Assembly (NCBI RefSeq): GCF_030269925.1
Contig: NC_085129.1
Coordinates: 13,755,501 to 13,819,500, forward strand
Direction of reading: 5' to 3'
Length of the DNA stretch: 64,000 nt
DNA from: Bombyx mori
Lineage: Eukaryota; Arthropoda; Insecta; Lepidoptera; Bombycidae
Position 1 is the first letter of the stretch. Each line of letters begins with the position of its first letter. The notes below the pieces were generated by a model. The model saw only the letters and a program-made list of their open reading frames with translations. It was not told where the DNA came from and did not search any database. The position numbers and the translations under genes are program-made. Positions 11,378 to 22,780 of this stretch are shown one piece after another.

Positions 11378-11620
11378 TGGTGGTAGGACCTCTTGTGAGT
11401 CCGCGCGGGTATGTACCACCACCCTGCCTATTTCTGCCGTGAAGCAGTAATGCGTTTCGGTTTGAGGGTAGGGCAGCCGTTGTTTCTATACTTGAGACCT
11501 TAGAACTTATATCTCAAGACGGGTGGCGCATTTACGTTGTAGATGTCTATGGACTCCAGTAACCACTTAACACCAGGTGGGCTGTGAGTTCGTCCACCTA
11601 TCTAAGAAATAAAAAAAAAA
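11378..11620 (+). repeat. BMC1/BmSE-type retroposon tail
   Basis: Full tail unit from CTGGTGGTAGGACCTCTTGT to CTAAGAAATAAAAAAAAAA, without a tRNA-like head. It is close to the shared consensus. Confidence 0.85.
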
Positions 11621-12433
11621 CCTAACATTAAACACTATTTAATTGAAACCTACCATAACCTAAGTTCCAAAAAATCTCTTTGGATTTTTGTATCTACTGT
11701 TGAATTCGTAGTGTAAATAAGATTTATAAATTTTCTGTTCTGCACGCTTCGATATCGGATGCTGTCATTCCGGTTACACAGTTGTTTGACCACATTCAGT
11801 GCAACGCCGTATTGTGTGACCGCGAGACGTGTCGCCCGTTAAATAATAACCTTAATTATAATTTTGGTGATTTTAATACTGAAATTCCGTGTTGATAAGT
11901 TCATTGTTTTGTGTCCAGTCGTGTCTTTACCAGGATTTTGCGTTGGAGCTTAAACACCAGCTGATTTTAATCGGGTACGTTCAAAATGAACTTTTCGTGA
12001 TTTATGTGAAATGTCTTAAATGACAGTGTGACAATTTTGTTGCAAGAATGATGATAAAATTTAAATCAAATGTGACATTGTTGTTGTTATGCAGACTTTA
12101 AATGCTGATGAATTAATTAAAAATCTAAATTAATTATTCATAATGAGGGTATATTTATTTTTAATACATAGAATAGGTGTAGGGCATAAAATTGTAATGT
12201 TTTACCTTTTACCTTATTTTACCTTTATGAATTCCTTTTTTTATATATTTAGTGTTTTTAAAACTATAAGTACCTATGTTAAAGATAGGTTAGGCTGTTT
12301 GTGACATATACTATACTTTTTAATCAACTATAGATACAAATTTTTTAAGGTTTTTGTTCTCATTTGAATTATGAGTAAATTCTTTTGACGCTCGGAAGAT
12401 CGTAAAGAAATACGTGTTTTAAATTGCCTAAAT
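11621..12433. other. AT-rich stretch without a recognised gene
   Basis: Nothing recognised. The stretch 11740-11960 is somewhat less AT-rich but has no frame or repeat partner. Confidence 0.35.
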
Positions 12434-12590
12434 AGTTGAACGAGCTGACGGCCCGCCTGTTGTTAAATGGTTACTGAAGCCTATAGGCATCAAAAACGTA
12501 AATCCCGCCATCTGCCTTGAGCTAGCGCTAAATCTTAGTTTTATAGTAAAAGGACTGCCCTGTTCTTCAAACAATCGAGGATACATACCT
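12434..12590 (-). repeat. Decayed BMC1/BmSE-type tail
   Basis: GAACGAGCTGACGGCCCGCC, GTTAAATGGTTACTG and ACTGCCCTGTTCTTCAAAC follow the minus-strand tail in order but with many substitutions. This is an older copy than its neighbours. Confidence 0.65.
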
Positions 12591-12734
12591 CTTCTCATAA
12601 ATTAGGAGCGTTTGATAGTCACTAGGCACTCGAAGGTTAGATTGTGCCCTTCGAAATTCACAAAAACACAATAAAAACAAATGAAAGTGACTAATAACAA
12701 CTTCTCAAATCGCATAGCTAATAAGCGCGTCGTT

Positions 12735-13137
12735 GAAGTCGTCGTGGTCTAAAGGATAAGACGTCCGGTGCATTCGTATCTAGCGGTGCAACGGTGTTCG
12801 AATCCCGCAGACGGGCACCAATTTTTTTCTAATAATATACGTACTTGACAAATGTTCACGATTGACTTCCACCGCGAAGAGATAGCATCGTCTAATAAAA
12901 ATCAAACTTCTTGTGAGTCCGCACGGGTAGGTACCACCACCCCACCAATTTCTGCCGTGAAGCAGTTATGCGTTACGGTTTGGAGGGTGGGGCAGCCTTT
13001 GTAACTATACTGAGACCTTAGAACTTGTTTCTCAAGGTGGGTGGCGCATTTACGTTGTAGATGTCTATGGGCTCCAGAAACCACTTAACACCAGGTGGGC
13101 TGTGAGCTCGTCCACCCATCTAATCAATAAAAAAATA
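12735..13137 (+). repeat. Complete tRNA-headed BMC1/BmSE-type SINE
   Basis: The best full copy. The tRNA-like head has GTGGTCTAAAGGATAAGACG (A-box region) and GGTGTTCGAATCCCGCAG (B box). Then come the linker and a tail that starts at CTTGTGAGTCCGCACGGG and ends CAATAAAAAAATAAAA. The first 18 bases of the usual tail are missing. Confidence 0.85.
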
Positions 13138-13208
13138 AAAAGTGAAAACTCATATTGGCACTTTGTTTGTCGCCACAATGACTGAAGGCATCTGATGATT
13201 ATAGTATA

Positions 13209-13573
13209 TCTATACGTATAAATAAAATTGGAGTGTCTGTTTGTAATATTGAAATAAGCGCTTTTTACTACATGCGTATAAATATATATACGGTACATAA
13301 GTACACCAAAACAACATTTTTTACAATTTTTGTCTGTTTGTCTGTTTGTTTGTTCCGGCTAATCTCTGGAACGGTTGGACCGATTTTGACGGGTAGCTGA
13401 CCCTGACAGGTAGCTGATGATATAAGGAGTAACTTAGGCTACTTTTTTTAGACTAACTTCGCCCCGCGGCGTACCCGGCGCGGTACGAAAATAACCGCGG
13501 TTAACATCGCGGGACTCAACTATCAATAATAAAATTTTATGTTTCCGAAGCGAAGCGAGGGCGGGTCGCTAGT
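13209..13573 (+). mobile_element. Helitron-like element, family A
   Basis: Opens TCTATACGTATAAATAAAAT and closes GCGGGTCGCTAGT, preceded by a GC hairpin region (GAAGCGAAGCGAGGGCGGG). A reverse copy lies at 25864-26208 with matching CACTCCAATTTTATTTAT and CCCGCGATGTTA segments. The CTAGT end fits the CTRRT rule of Helitrons. No replicase-helicase is encoded, so it is non-autonomous. Confidence 0.7.
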
Positions 13574-13982
13574 TTACTTATAAAGATTCTAATGTTACCG
13601 TTATTATTACATTTACAACGTTTTTGCTGCGACTTCAGCACAACAGAATACGTGCGGTACATTACCGAACAACGTTTGGCCCAGTATTCGAGTTGCTGTC
13701 GCGGAAAACCACATGCTTTCGTCACGCACGCATCGCTCGATGATTGTGGCATACTTAGCCAATATTATTATTACAAAGAACTACTACTAAGTATGTGTGC
13801 GCTTATAAATTTGAAATTTGGAAATTTCGCGAATTCAACCTTCCTCTCTATATGTTTAGCGATCAAACGAGAAATTCAACTTGAAATCGGATCGTTAGAT
13901 GCGGACTGTTCATGCGGACACAGTAACACACTAACTCTGTGTTTGTAATATTAAGTATGGAAAAATATTAGTTATGTGTGAC
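13574..13982. other. Stretch with unexplained open frames
   Basis: A 118-codon plus-strand frame (13592-13948) and a 71-codon minus-strand frame overlap here. Neither shows a signal peptide, domain motif or repeat partner, so neither is called a gene. Confidence 0.3.
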
Positions 13983-14177
13983 TTTTTTTTTCCTACCTAA
14001 GCTGATAGCCTTGAGAGGCTATTTCAGCGGAACCTTAACTAGTAGGTGAGCTCACGGGGCTCAAACCTGACGACGTTGCTAACACGGGCCCTAGCAAGAG
14101 CCGTGCTTCGCAGAATCTACCACCGGATCGGAAACGCGACCCACTGAGAAGATCCGGCGAGAAACTCAGTGGGCTAT
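13983..14177 (-). repeat. Bm1-type SINE, 5'-truncated
   Basis: T-run, CCTACCTAAGCTGATAGCC, then the body up to AACTCAGTGGGCT, the same truncation zone as several other copies. It belongs to the CGACGTTGCTAAC subfamily. Confidence 0.85.
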
Positions 14178-14215
14178 GTGACTTATATACACTGTATTGT
14201 AGTTGTATGCTGATG

Positions 14216-14297
14216 AATTTCGTATCATCATCAACCCACATTCGTCCAGTGCTGAATGTACGCCTCTCCCAATTTACACCACTTATAAATTTCGTAT
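14216..14297 (-). repeat. Tiny RTE-type LINE 3' end with a 10-bp target duplication
   Basis: The insert (14226-14287) reads on the minus strand GGCGTACATTCAGCACTGGA then TGTGGGTTGATGATG, an RTE-type 3' end with an ATG-type tail. It is bracketed by AATTTCGTAT at 14216-14225 and 14288-14297. Only 62 bp were inserted, an extreme 5' truncation. Confidence 0.6.
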
Positions 14298-14298
14298 A

Positions 14299-14516
14299 TG
14301 GTGGTAGGACCTCTTGTGAGTCCGCACGGGTAAGTACCACCGCCCTACCTATTTCTGCCGTGAAGCCGATTCGAAGAATGGGACAGCGGTTGTACTGAGA
14401 CCTTAGGACTCATATCTCAAGGTGGGTGGCGGCGTTTACGTTGTAGATGTCTATGGGCTTCGATAACCACTTGTGGGCTAAGAGCTTCTCTACCCATCTA
14501 TGCAATAAAAATAAAG
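14299..14516 (+). repeat. BMC1/BmSE-type tail with small deletions
   Basis: TGGTGGTAGGACCTCTTGTG to CTATGCAATAAAAATAAAG. It lacks about 20 bp around the GCAGTAATGCG block. Confidence 0.85.
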
Positions 14517-14659
14517 TAATAAAAAGACTCCGAAACATCTGAACCGATTTCGATGAAGTTCGGGAATTGTTCAGTTTGGCCCTAGCGGGTTTTGATATGA
14601 AGTTTGGTAGCAACCGGAATAAAGATGACCCGGCAAATCGAGCCGCAGTAATCTATACT

Positions 14660-14910
14660 TCTATACTAATATATAAATCTACAGTGGTTTTTACGGATGT
14701 TCCGTTATAACTACTGAACCATGCGTCCGATTGACTTGAAACTTGGTATCTATGTAGAATATACATGTACTTAATGGATAGGCTAATATTTATATGAGTG
14801 TTGGACTCCCTACACCAGTTGCGGGGGCGTTAATGATGAGAATCTTTGTGGGGGTGAAAAATAATAATGTTAATTTTAAATGCCCAGCGAAGCGGACGGG
14901 TACAACTATT
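14660..14910 (+). mobile_element. Helitron-like element, short
   Basis: Opens TCTATACTAATATATAAATC and ends near GCCCAGCGAAGCGGACGGG followed by TACAACTATT. The usual terminal CTAGT is mutated or absent. Two small internal blocks (CTGAACCATGCGTCCGATTG, TTGAAACTTGG) are typical of moth Helitron-like repeats. Confidence 0.6.
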
Positions 14911-15736
14911 TATTGATAAAACTAAAAACCTGTCTATTAGGAAATAGGAAATTATTCAAGGAAACCGGATATGTTTAGTATAGTATTTCGTAGACAAGTT
15001 TCAAAATTTGCCAATGTTTATACGAAACAGCGAAAGTTTAGTAGTCATATTATGTAAAGGTTGTAATTACGATTTTTTTATATAACCCAAGATGTATGAC
15101 GGATTAATGTACCTATTTATTTATTTATTTGGGTAACCAACAGTGCAATACAAACATATAATACTTAAAAAAATAGCTAAAACAATAACCAAATGTGTTT
15201 GCCCTATCAAAATCACATATAAGTAGATAGTGAACAGAGAAGAGAAATTTGGAAATTAGAAGTTTACACAAAAAACAAAAGCAACACAATACGCACATAT
15301 TATTATGTACATCAACTTACACTATAAAACTAAGTAATACTCATCGGACTAAATCACCATACAAATATTCCAAAATAGCTTTTCTATATGCTACAAGTGA
15401 CAAATAGTTTAATATACCGTATATAGTATTAAAATATATATATTTGACATTCGTTACCTTTAAGTTACATACTCCTGACGAACTACGAAGCATCTGTGAT
15501 CACGTTGTAATCGAAAACCAATCATTACGAACATACGTTTTTCTTGAACTATTTATACTCTCTTTAAGTCTTAAAAGAGTATTAGAAGCGTGATGAAAAA
15601 CACATGACTTAAAATAAAACAAGACACAAAGAAGACTTTACCTGGTGTTCTTTAAAATTTCCGAAGCTTCGAATATACATAGTTCTTTTTCGCGAAATTT
15701 TGATTTACCCGCTAAATCACTTAGATTAAATACGCA
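14911..15736. other. AT-rich stretch without a recognised gene
   Basis: Only tetranucleotide-like TTTA runs near 15115 and AT-rich DNA are visible. Confidence 0.4.
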
Positions 15737-15865
15737 AGGTAGGCGAGCAAGGGCTCAGCCAGGATGGGTGGCATTTGCAGCTGCTCTCCAAAGGAGACCT
15801 AACAACTCAAGAGTAGCTGCTTCGCGAATGAATCTACTAGCAGATCGGAATCGAGTATTTTCTTC
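15737..15865 (-). repeat. Bm1-related SINE, second 3' body
   Basis: GGTAGGCGAGCAAGGGCTCA, AAAGGAGACCTAACAACTC and GCTGCTTCGCGAATGAATCT match the reverse of 2799-2966. The sequence continues a few bases into Bm1-like CTACTAGCAGATCGGAATCG, which supports a composite element. Confidence 0.7.
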
Positions 15866-16589
15866 GGCTTGTACAAGTTCATAGACACAATTAACAGTAC
15901 TTTTACGGTTTAAGCTTGCGTTTTGATACGGAGTTTCTTAATGCGCGTTTTGTTTGCGGGACGAGGTCTCTAGCCCTGTTAAAAGAGTAACAATGAAAAA
16001 CGTCACCAAAAGCCGATATCTTTTGCAGTGATTTTTGTGGCAGTGCCCGATCACCTAAGAAACTGATTTCTTTTTTCTACCGATTCAACTTGCCGTCAAT
16101 TTTACATAAATATTTTATAATATTTATAATAAATAATAAAATGTTAACATTTTTTTATTTTACTATTCAAAAATATTATCGACTATACTAACTCTATTCG
16201 CCGTTACATATTCAAGATTTATGACTCGTTTAATTATTTTAGACTGCCTCCTAATTTTTTATTTAATCAATACTTAATGCAAAAGCAAAAAGATATAACA
16301 AAAAGCACTCTATTCCAATAGGGTGTCCATAAAACACCTCTCTCATTTATTCTCTCTGTCACAGTTTTTGTGGTCACAGGCAAGGGCTGAAATAATGTAC
16401 TGACAACAAAAGCTTGAGATTAAGCCGTAAAAGTAATTTTAGCCCTTTCAGTGCGATCCGCCGATATATCGACTCTCTATTAATGCGTATAACGTGCGTA
16501 GCGTCGAAATAAGATTATTTGCGTAGTTTGATTATAATTTAATAAGCTAATGATTGTTCGAGATGATGGAATCATCTCATTTTTACCAT
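15866..16589. other. AT-rich stretch without a recognised gene
   Basis: A short GATTAAGCCGTAAAAGTAAT block near 16421 matches, in reverse, the ACTTTTACGGTTTAATC block at 49134 and a related block at 59044. The rest is unassigned. Confidence 0.35.
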
Positions 16590-16886
16590 CTCACCGCCCA
16601 CAACCGGAGTAGAGTTCATTAATACTACCTGGAGCCACTGAGGTCATCCACAGTGCGTTTCCAGAGATCTTTTTGGCCACCATCCGGCTTTGGTATAAGC
16701 TCCCCTCCACGATGTTTCCCGAGCGCTATGACATTTCCTTCTGTGAATACGTTAAGTACTCTCCATTAGCCTCGTTTGAAGAAGGAAGGTAGGCAGCGGC
16801 TTGGCTCTGCTGAAGTCGATGGGTGACAGTAACCACTCACCATCAGGTGGGCCGTATGCTCGTCTGCCTACAACGACAATAAAAAA
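16590..16886 (+). pseudogene. LINE 3' end with the last residues of a reverse transcriptase
   Basis: From about 16668 the frame FLATIRLWYKLPSTMFPERY then DISFCEY leads to a TAG near 16796. This matches the RLWN.LP..vFPerYD ending of CR1/Jockey-type LINE polymerases, as I know them. The 3' UTR ACCATCAGGTGGGCCGTATG and CTACAACGACAATAAAAAA ends in an A-run. Fragments of the same 3' end occur at 3976-4028, 32970-33045 and 38630-38712. The 5' part is missing. Confidence 0.65.
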
Positions 16887-18196
16887 GCTATTAGGTATCG
16901 ACCTGTACGGACGTGTCTTAGCGGGCGCATAGTAAACCTTTTTAACGTTAATAACATTTATAATTTATCGTTTAAGATTATTTTGCTGTGAATTTAGAAT
17001 TGATTTTTGTACTTTTTTTACAGTTAAACCTCTTTATAACATTTTCTTTTTTTTAAATCCTTCGGCAATTTCTGCCAAATATCTGAAAATAAGCTCAATA
17101 CTAAAAAGGTTCATTATTAAATAAGTTATTATTTATTCGTTTTCAAATGTACACAAAATCGTGTTTAAAACTCGACGCGGGCCGCGGCCGAATCAATTCC
17201 AGGCCATCTCGACATTTCAATAACGCGAGCCGATTGTAACGGGAACCCAACCAGTTCACGATACTTATCACTTTATCTACAGACGCAGAATGTATTTTAG
17301 TAATGAACTAGCCAAATGATAAGGTCAATGAACTTTTTGATGAACCAAAAATGCGTGACTTCGTTGCTGACGTAATAAGTATTACTTATAGGTACTACAA
17401 ATTTCTGAGATAATTCATTTGATTTAATTATTTAAACTATGATATGAATAGACAGTTTTTAGCTAATAACAAACCTTGACATCACGTGTCTATTGTAACC
17501 TTTCCCTCATTATGAACAGTTGGATTAAATTTGTCAATACATAATACAGCTTACATTATCTAGTGACTGATTCTATTATATTTTATATGAAAAACATTTA
17601 GAATCAACAAAATCTATGAAATTAATTATGCTAACTAAGGAATTATTATATTTTTTTACTTTGAAAGAGTTTTAAGAAATTATTTAGAAAAAAAGCAAAG
17701 AAAAATCGTCGCTGACTTATTCGATTTTACATTTCATTCGAATCAATCGTGTAATTTTAATCGAAGCGACTTGAAATCGGAGTGGTCTTTACTAACGGCC
17801 GTTTTCAATAACCTATCTATCCCTAGTTTCGGTTGCTAAAGATAGGCAAATCTATCCTTTTGTCCTTACTTGCGTTCCAATAACCTATCGACGGATAGCA
17901 GTTCCTATCGTAACATGTGAATCGCGCTTGCATTTCGTCATTGAATAAATAGCCTAACGGAATCGTGGCCACCCGTCACAGTTCTTGTTACACGAACTTC
18001 ATATTACACAATTCAAGTATAATAACATACTTTGTAATAAAATAATTTTAGTATTTCTTACGGTTTCTGCGAATTGTAGCCACAATTAAAACTCCTTTTA
18101 CCATTTAGTCTCGCATATTTTGTTGTGGGTAATTATAATTATTGCCTACGTTTCGATTACTTTACAGTTTTCGTGGTCACGAATGACCTATCCGTG
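16887..18196. other. AT-rich stretch without a recognised gene
   Basis: A GC-rich spot near 17175 (GACGCGGGCCGCGGCCGAAT) stands out. At 17800-17905 a motif AATAACCTATC occurs twice about 80 bp apart. At 18160-18180 TTTACAGTTTTCGTGGTCAC equals one arm of the hairpin at 37393-37449. No gene is seen. Confidence 0.4.
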
Positions 18197-18340
18197 CGGA
18201 CTTACAGACATCATCATCATCTTAGGCCTTACAGCCCAGGGTAGGCCTTAGCTTGGTCCAGTATGTCTCTCCAGACTGCTCTGTTCAGGGCTTTCTCCTT
18301 CCAGTTCCTGACACCGATAACTTACACCGGACTTACAGAC
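18197..18340 (-). repeat. RTE-type LINE 3' end with a 13-bp target duplication
   Basis: The insert (18210-18327) begins on the plus strand with ATCATCATCATC, the reverse of an ATG-type tail, followed by TTAGGCCTTACAGCCCAGGG and TTGGTCCAGTATGTCTCTCC. It is bracketed by CGGACTTACAGAC at 18197-18209 and 18328-18340. Its 118 bp are only the extreme 3' end of a LINE. Confidence 0.65.
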
Positions 18341-18354
18341 GCCCAAGCAATAAT

Positions 18355-18690
18355 AATGGGTGTTAGGAAACCGCTTCCGAAAACGAAAATTTTGTATCTA
18401 CAAAGTTGTAAATGGGGCGCGGTATCAGCATCGCGCCCGAGTGTTCGCAACCAACATTTTGTGTTCCATTGCTGGTTTTTTTTAAAAGTAAAATAAAGTA
18501 TTTTTTAATGACACCATCGTTTCATTTAGCTGTACTAACATGATGGAGCGTAAATAATGCTAATAAAACGTTTTAAAAATATGAATATTTTTTTTAGACA
18601 GGATCGAATTTTTTTCCGTCCCATCATCAAAGGTGTCATTAGTACTATCGTCTGTCTTCGTTTTCGGAAGCGGTCTCCTAATACCCAGTA
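18355..18690. mobile_element. Element with about 33-bp terminal inverted repeats
   Basis: The left end TGGGTGTTAGGAAACCGCTT then CCGAAAACGAAAA faces, in reverse, TTCGTTTTCGGAAGCGG then TCTCCTAATACCCA. Arms differ at about four positions. The 336-bp interior has no transposase frame. It is probably a MITE, but there is no second copy here, so the superfamily is unknown. Confidence 0.6.
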
Positions 18691-18782
18691 TAATATAAAA
18701 AATATTACTGCGTTGGTTGAAGATTTATCACAGTTTCAGAAACTATAAAAAAATGGTGTATTTATTTATTTGATACCAGCGA

Positions 18783-19449
18783 CTAGCCCGCGCTTCGCTC
18801 CGGGAACTATAATTTATTGTTGATCTTATTGAATATTCTTTAATATAAATCTGATCCTCACAGTAACAAGCACAATAAAAAGAACGTAACAAATTAAAAA
18901 GAGGAAAGATTAGATATCTTTCCTCTTCTTATATTATGGTACAATGTTTTGGAGATAATGGCTTACAAATAAAAAATAGATATGATGTCACGGTCTTTTT
19001 TTCTAGGAAGGACTATTTACATTTTACATTATTTAAGTGTAACTCCAACGGTTTTTGCGGCGCACGCAAAAATAGTTCGCAGATGGCAGATTTTTTCCTT
19101 CTTAATTAACACTTAACGTTATGTTTCGGGTAATTCGCACTATACTGTTATAAAATATAGTCTATGTGTTCTTCTGACGTGTAAGCGTGTAGTGTTATAT
19201 TAACTTATATCAAATCCATAGCCTAAAAACTAAGTTTCAAGCTTTTAGCTCTAAAAATGACGATACTTCCATACAACTTTGATCCACGCTCTTTCAATCC
19301 TTTACAACCCTTTTTTTGCATTATAAAGTTGCCTATGTCCTTTCTTAGGCTCTAGACTATCTGTGTACCAAATTTCATTTAAATCGATTCAGTACTTTTG
19401 GCGTGAAAGCGCGACACACAGACAGAGTTACATTCGATATTAGTATGGA
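18783..19449 (-). mobile_element. Helitron-like element, long
   Basis: The plus strand starts ACTAGCCCGCGCTTCGCTCC, the reverse of a 3' end GGAGCGAAGCGCGGGCTAGT. It finishes ACATTCGATATTAGTATGGA, the reverse of the TCCATACTAATAT 5' end. Inside, AGTACTTTTGGCG and ACCAAATTTCATTTAAATCG are typical blocks. Continuity of the middle cannot be proved without another copy. Confidence 0.6.
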
Positions 19450-20014
19450 ACTATTGATTTTCAAAGCTGTTTGAAGGAAAAACTTTTTTCTTTATATTAA
19501 ATTAATATAAACCGACCTACACTAGGTAAATTTTGAAAATATTATTATGTACTTGCACAATTAATATTAATGTTATTATGAAAATGTCTATTACACAAAA
19601 CCAATGCCATTTAGCGGGTTTTATCAAATGACTTCCACTATGAATACAAGTGTAAGTTCACACGTTTTACAACGCAGTGTGTGGGTTGGAACCAGTTTAT
19701 TCCATTAAGGAAATATTTAGTCCACGGTTACTACGACTAGACAATGACCAGGACATCTTCGGCGATATCAAGAATGACGGAACCACATAATTCAAGTTAA
19801 AAGCTAGTTAAATCACGTCGATCCTTACTACCGTACCGGATCGACGCATCGGGTGTGGCACTGGCATTGTCATGTCACGTGCGATCATTGGAGGCTATGG
19901 ACAGTGTCTGAAAACCACTTAAGACCAGGAGTAACGTAAGTGCACTTGCTCTAATACAGTAATATAAAGGAAAGTGAAAAACTGGGGCTGAACTTCGTAA
20001 ACGACTTTTCGAGA

Positions 20015-20322
20015 CCACGTCATTTCGGATCCTCCCGATTCACTACGGTGTTTTTAGGTACTTCAAGCACCGGTCATCGGATCCTCGCGGACCAGTCGTT
20101 TTCGACGAAGGGCTCAGCGAGTAAATTAACCCCCACAGACACGGCGCACTGAGTTTCTCGCCGGATCTTCTCAGTTTCCGATCCGGTAATAGATTCTGCG
20201 AAGCCCTGCTCTTGCTAGGGTTAGTGTTAGCAACGTCGTCAGGTTTGAGCCCTGTGAGCTCACCTACTAGTTCTGTGAATCTAGTATGACCCACCAGTTT
20301 ACTAGAATATGTAAAAAAAAAT
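20015..20322 (+). repeat. Bm1-type SINE, nearly full length
   Basis: ACGTCATTTCGGATCCTCCC at the 5' end and ACTAGAATATGTAAAAAAAA at the A-rich end. A 10-bp loss in the GAGAAGATCCGGCG core and other differences mark it as diverged. It is in the AACGTCGTCAGGTTTGAGCC subfamily. Confidence 0.85.
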
Positions 20323-21243
20323 CTTGAATGAAAGTCCCATGACAGCGCTGCTCTATGAGGGGATTCGTATAATGATTCAGACTTTACACGGATGCTCTAG
20401 AATTCGAAGCATGCTCTTGCGAAACGAGACATGGAAAAAGTAAAGAAAGTATGTCATATCAACAAAATGACGATAAGATTTTTTTGGACTTATGATAAGT
20501 TAAACATAACTCATATAATCAGTGTTTCCGTGTGTGTTTGATTTAGATTCTATAAAAAATTGTAGTAAAAAAGAATTCTAACGATTAATACTAGAACATT
20601 TTGTACTTTAGAAGATTAACTGTTTGAGTCAAGCGTATTGTTATGCCAGTAGGCATAACGCCATCTGTCGTCAAATAGCAAAAACGAGCATCGAATCAAC
20701 TGGAACGTCTTTTGAAAGTCCTAGAAAATTGTAGACATAGTCGACACGACTCTAAAAGCCTAGCATAGACAACATGAAAACAGATTTGCCTAATAACAAA
20801 AAAGTTTAATAACGTTCTTGCTAAGATAGATGTTTTATGACAGAGCGTTCAATAGCGGCTCGAGTCTCCTAACTACAGCAACAATAAGACAATTCGAAGT
20901 CACGACCAAATCTAAATATAATTGAGAATAATGCCGAGGCGAGAGAGAAAGAGAAAAAAAAGAGAGAGAGGTGACGAGTTGATGTGGATCCTTGGCTAAC
21001 AAACGTCAATGCACAAAACACTGTCCTTTATTTGCGTAAACGCGTTATCTATCAAGTACAACAGGAGTCAAACAACGAAGGACCGCACTCGACGAGACGA
21101 CCTCTGAACTAGTTTCTCAAATGGGATAACTGTCGCCTTGTTCATTGACAACGTCTGTTCGTTCAAGTAAAACGTTTATAAATAAACTGATAGAAATACG
21201 TCATCATCATGAGAATATCTGTTTTATTTATTTATGATTAAGG
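20323..21243. other. Stretch without a recognised gene
   Basis: Contains a purine-rich GAGAGAGAAAGAG tract near 20940-20970. Nothing else was recognised. Confidence 0.4.
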
Positions 21244-21515
21244 GCATGGAGGCACGGAGGTCTTTCCAGTTTCACCAGGATAGGTGGGCGAGCAAGAGCT
21301 CAGCTAGAAGGGGTGGGATTTGCTAACCGCTACCCGAGCGCCTGCAAAGGAGACCTAACGAGTAACGACTCAAGAGTATGAATCTACTACCGGATCGGAA
21401 TCGCGACACGCTGAGAAGATCCCGCTAGAAACTCAACGGGCTGATGTTTGGGTTAGGTTGCACGTTGAACTCTTTGCCGCGTTCGACAAGTACGGTAACC
21501 GGAGTCTCTAAACCT
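21244..21515 (-). repeat. Composite SINE: second 3' body joined to Bm1 body
   Basis: The left half (TCTTTCCAGTTTCACCAGGA, GGTGGGCGAGCAAGAGCTCA, GCAAAGGAGACCTAACGAG) matches the reverse of 2799-2966. The right half (CTACTACCGGATCGGAATCG, GAAACTCAACGGGCTG, GACAAGTACGGTAACCGG) matches the Bm1 body. The join falls at GAATCTACTACC. It shows that a Bm1 5' part exists with two different A-tailed 3' parts. Confidence 0.7.
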
Positions 21516-22123
21516 GCTCCTAGTGTTAGAACTAAAGGCGTCTATTGCAACGGTTAAAATCTGTATATTTCCTGTTTCGGCGTTTTAATAGACCTGATAT
21601 TCAGAATACTGTTGTCCATAGACGAGACAGACGGTATCCATTTTGTTACTTCAAACTTTATTGATCAAAAGATCAAATTCTTACGTAAAAAAGAAGTTTC
21701 AATTCTGAATTCACGATTAACAAAATCACATCTAAAACCCAACATCGTTCTTATCACCAGATGAAGTATCCATTTCTGGTTATTTATTTAGTGTCGTAAA
21801 ATCTTTCTCCGGAGCACACAATCTTATCTGACGTTATCAACAAGGTGCCATCACGCGATAGTTTGCTCACACACTTGACTTGTTTGTCTATATCGACAAT
21901 TGGATGAACGCAAATTGTTTACAATGTAGGTATATTGTTTCTTCAGAAATCTTCTTGGTTTTTAGAAATAGAAGGTTGTGTCTGTATTTTAGAAGATTAA
22001 TTAATTTCTCTTTTATTATTTATTAACGTTTTTGTTTGGTAGGTTGTTTAGGTTGGTAGTTTTTATTTACTGTTTTTTCCCTTAGTTTTCATATCTATCT
22101 ATATTGTTATTTTATTATTTAAC
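21516..22123. other. AT-rich stretch without a recognised gene
   Basis: Nothing recognised. Confidence 0.4.
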
Positions 22124-22548
22124 AAGCGGCCGGCTCCGGCTCCGCTCGGGTCTTTAACAAAAATTTCAACGATATTTGACATTGTTTTATTTTTTTAAAT
22201 AAAATAACACTTATTGCGGCATTACTATAATAGTTGGAAATATGCCGTCACGACACTTTTTCTATATAATAATGTGCTCTACAAAGTCGTAGTACATTAT
22301 TTAATTCTATCATCAATAGTTTTCGCAGGGCACGCGATGTAAAGAATATTTTATGTAATTTTTTTACACCTTGGGTTACATTGTTGGAGTTTTAGTAAGG
22401 ATGCCTAATTTTTTTCAAAAAAGATGTCTATGTCACTCGGGAATAGTGCAGCTTCCAAACAGTGAAAGAATTTTTCAAATCGGTTCAGTAGTTTCGGAGC
22501 CTATTCAACAACAAACCAACTCTTTCCTCTTTATAATATTTGTATAGA
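22124..22548 (-). mobile_element. Helitron-like element
   Basis: The plus strand starts AAGCGGCCGGCTCCGGCTCC (3' GC end in reverse). It ends TTTATAATATTTGTATAGA, the reverse of a TCTATAC.AATATTATAAAG 5' end. TTCAAATCGGTTCAGTAGTT inside is a block shared widely by such moth repeats. The terminal CTAGT is not preserved. Confidence 0.55.
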
Positions 22549-22780
22549 TGTATAGATAAAGAAAACTTAACCTCTGACGACTTCACAACCAACCATATGC
22601 AAGTTGCGTTTACACCCAAAAGGGTAAATTCAATAATGTATTCATTTTTCTATTTAAATTAAATGTTGATGTGTAGATTTCATACAGTTGTATGAACCTA
22701 ACAAACAAAAAAAAGATTTAATAAGTTAAAATATTTGGTGTTACTTAAACGAATATAGGATGTATTTTGAACAGAATGTA

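Noticed and set aside
12735..12815. Possible tRNA gene
   Set aside because: A- and B-box-like motifs are present but the sequence continues into the SINE linker and tail and recurs in at least three other places with mutations that break a tRNA fold.
13592..13948. 118-codon open frame
   Set aside because: No domain, repeat partner, signal peptide or splice context. It overlaps an equally plausible antisense frame and follows a Helitron end.
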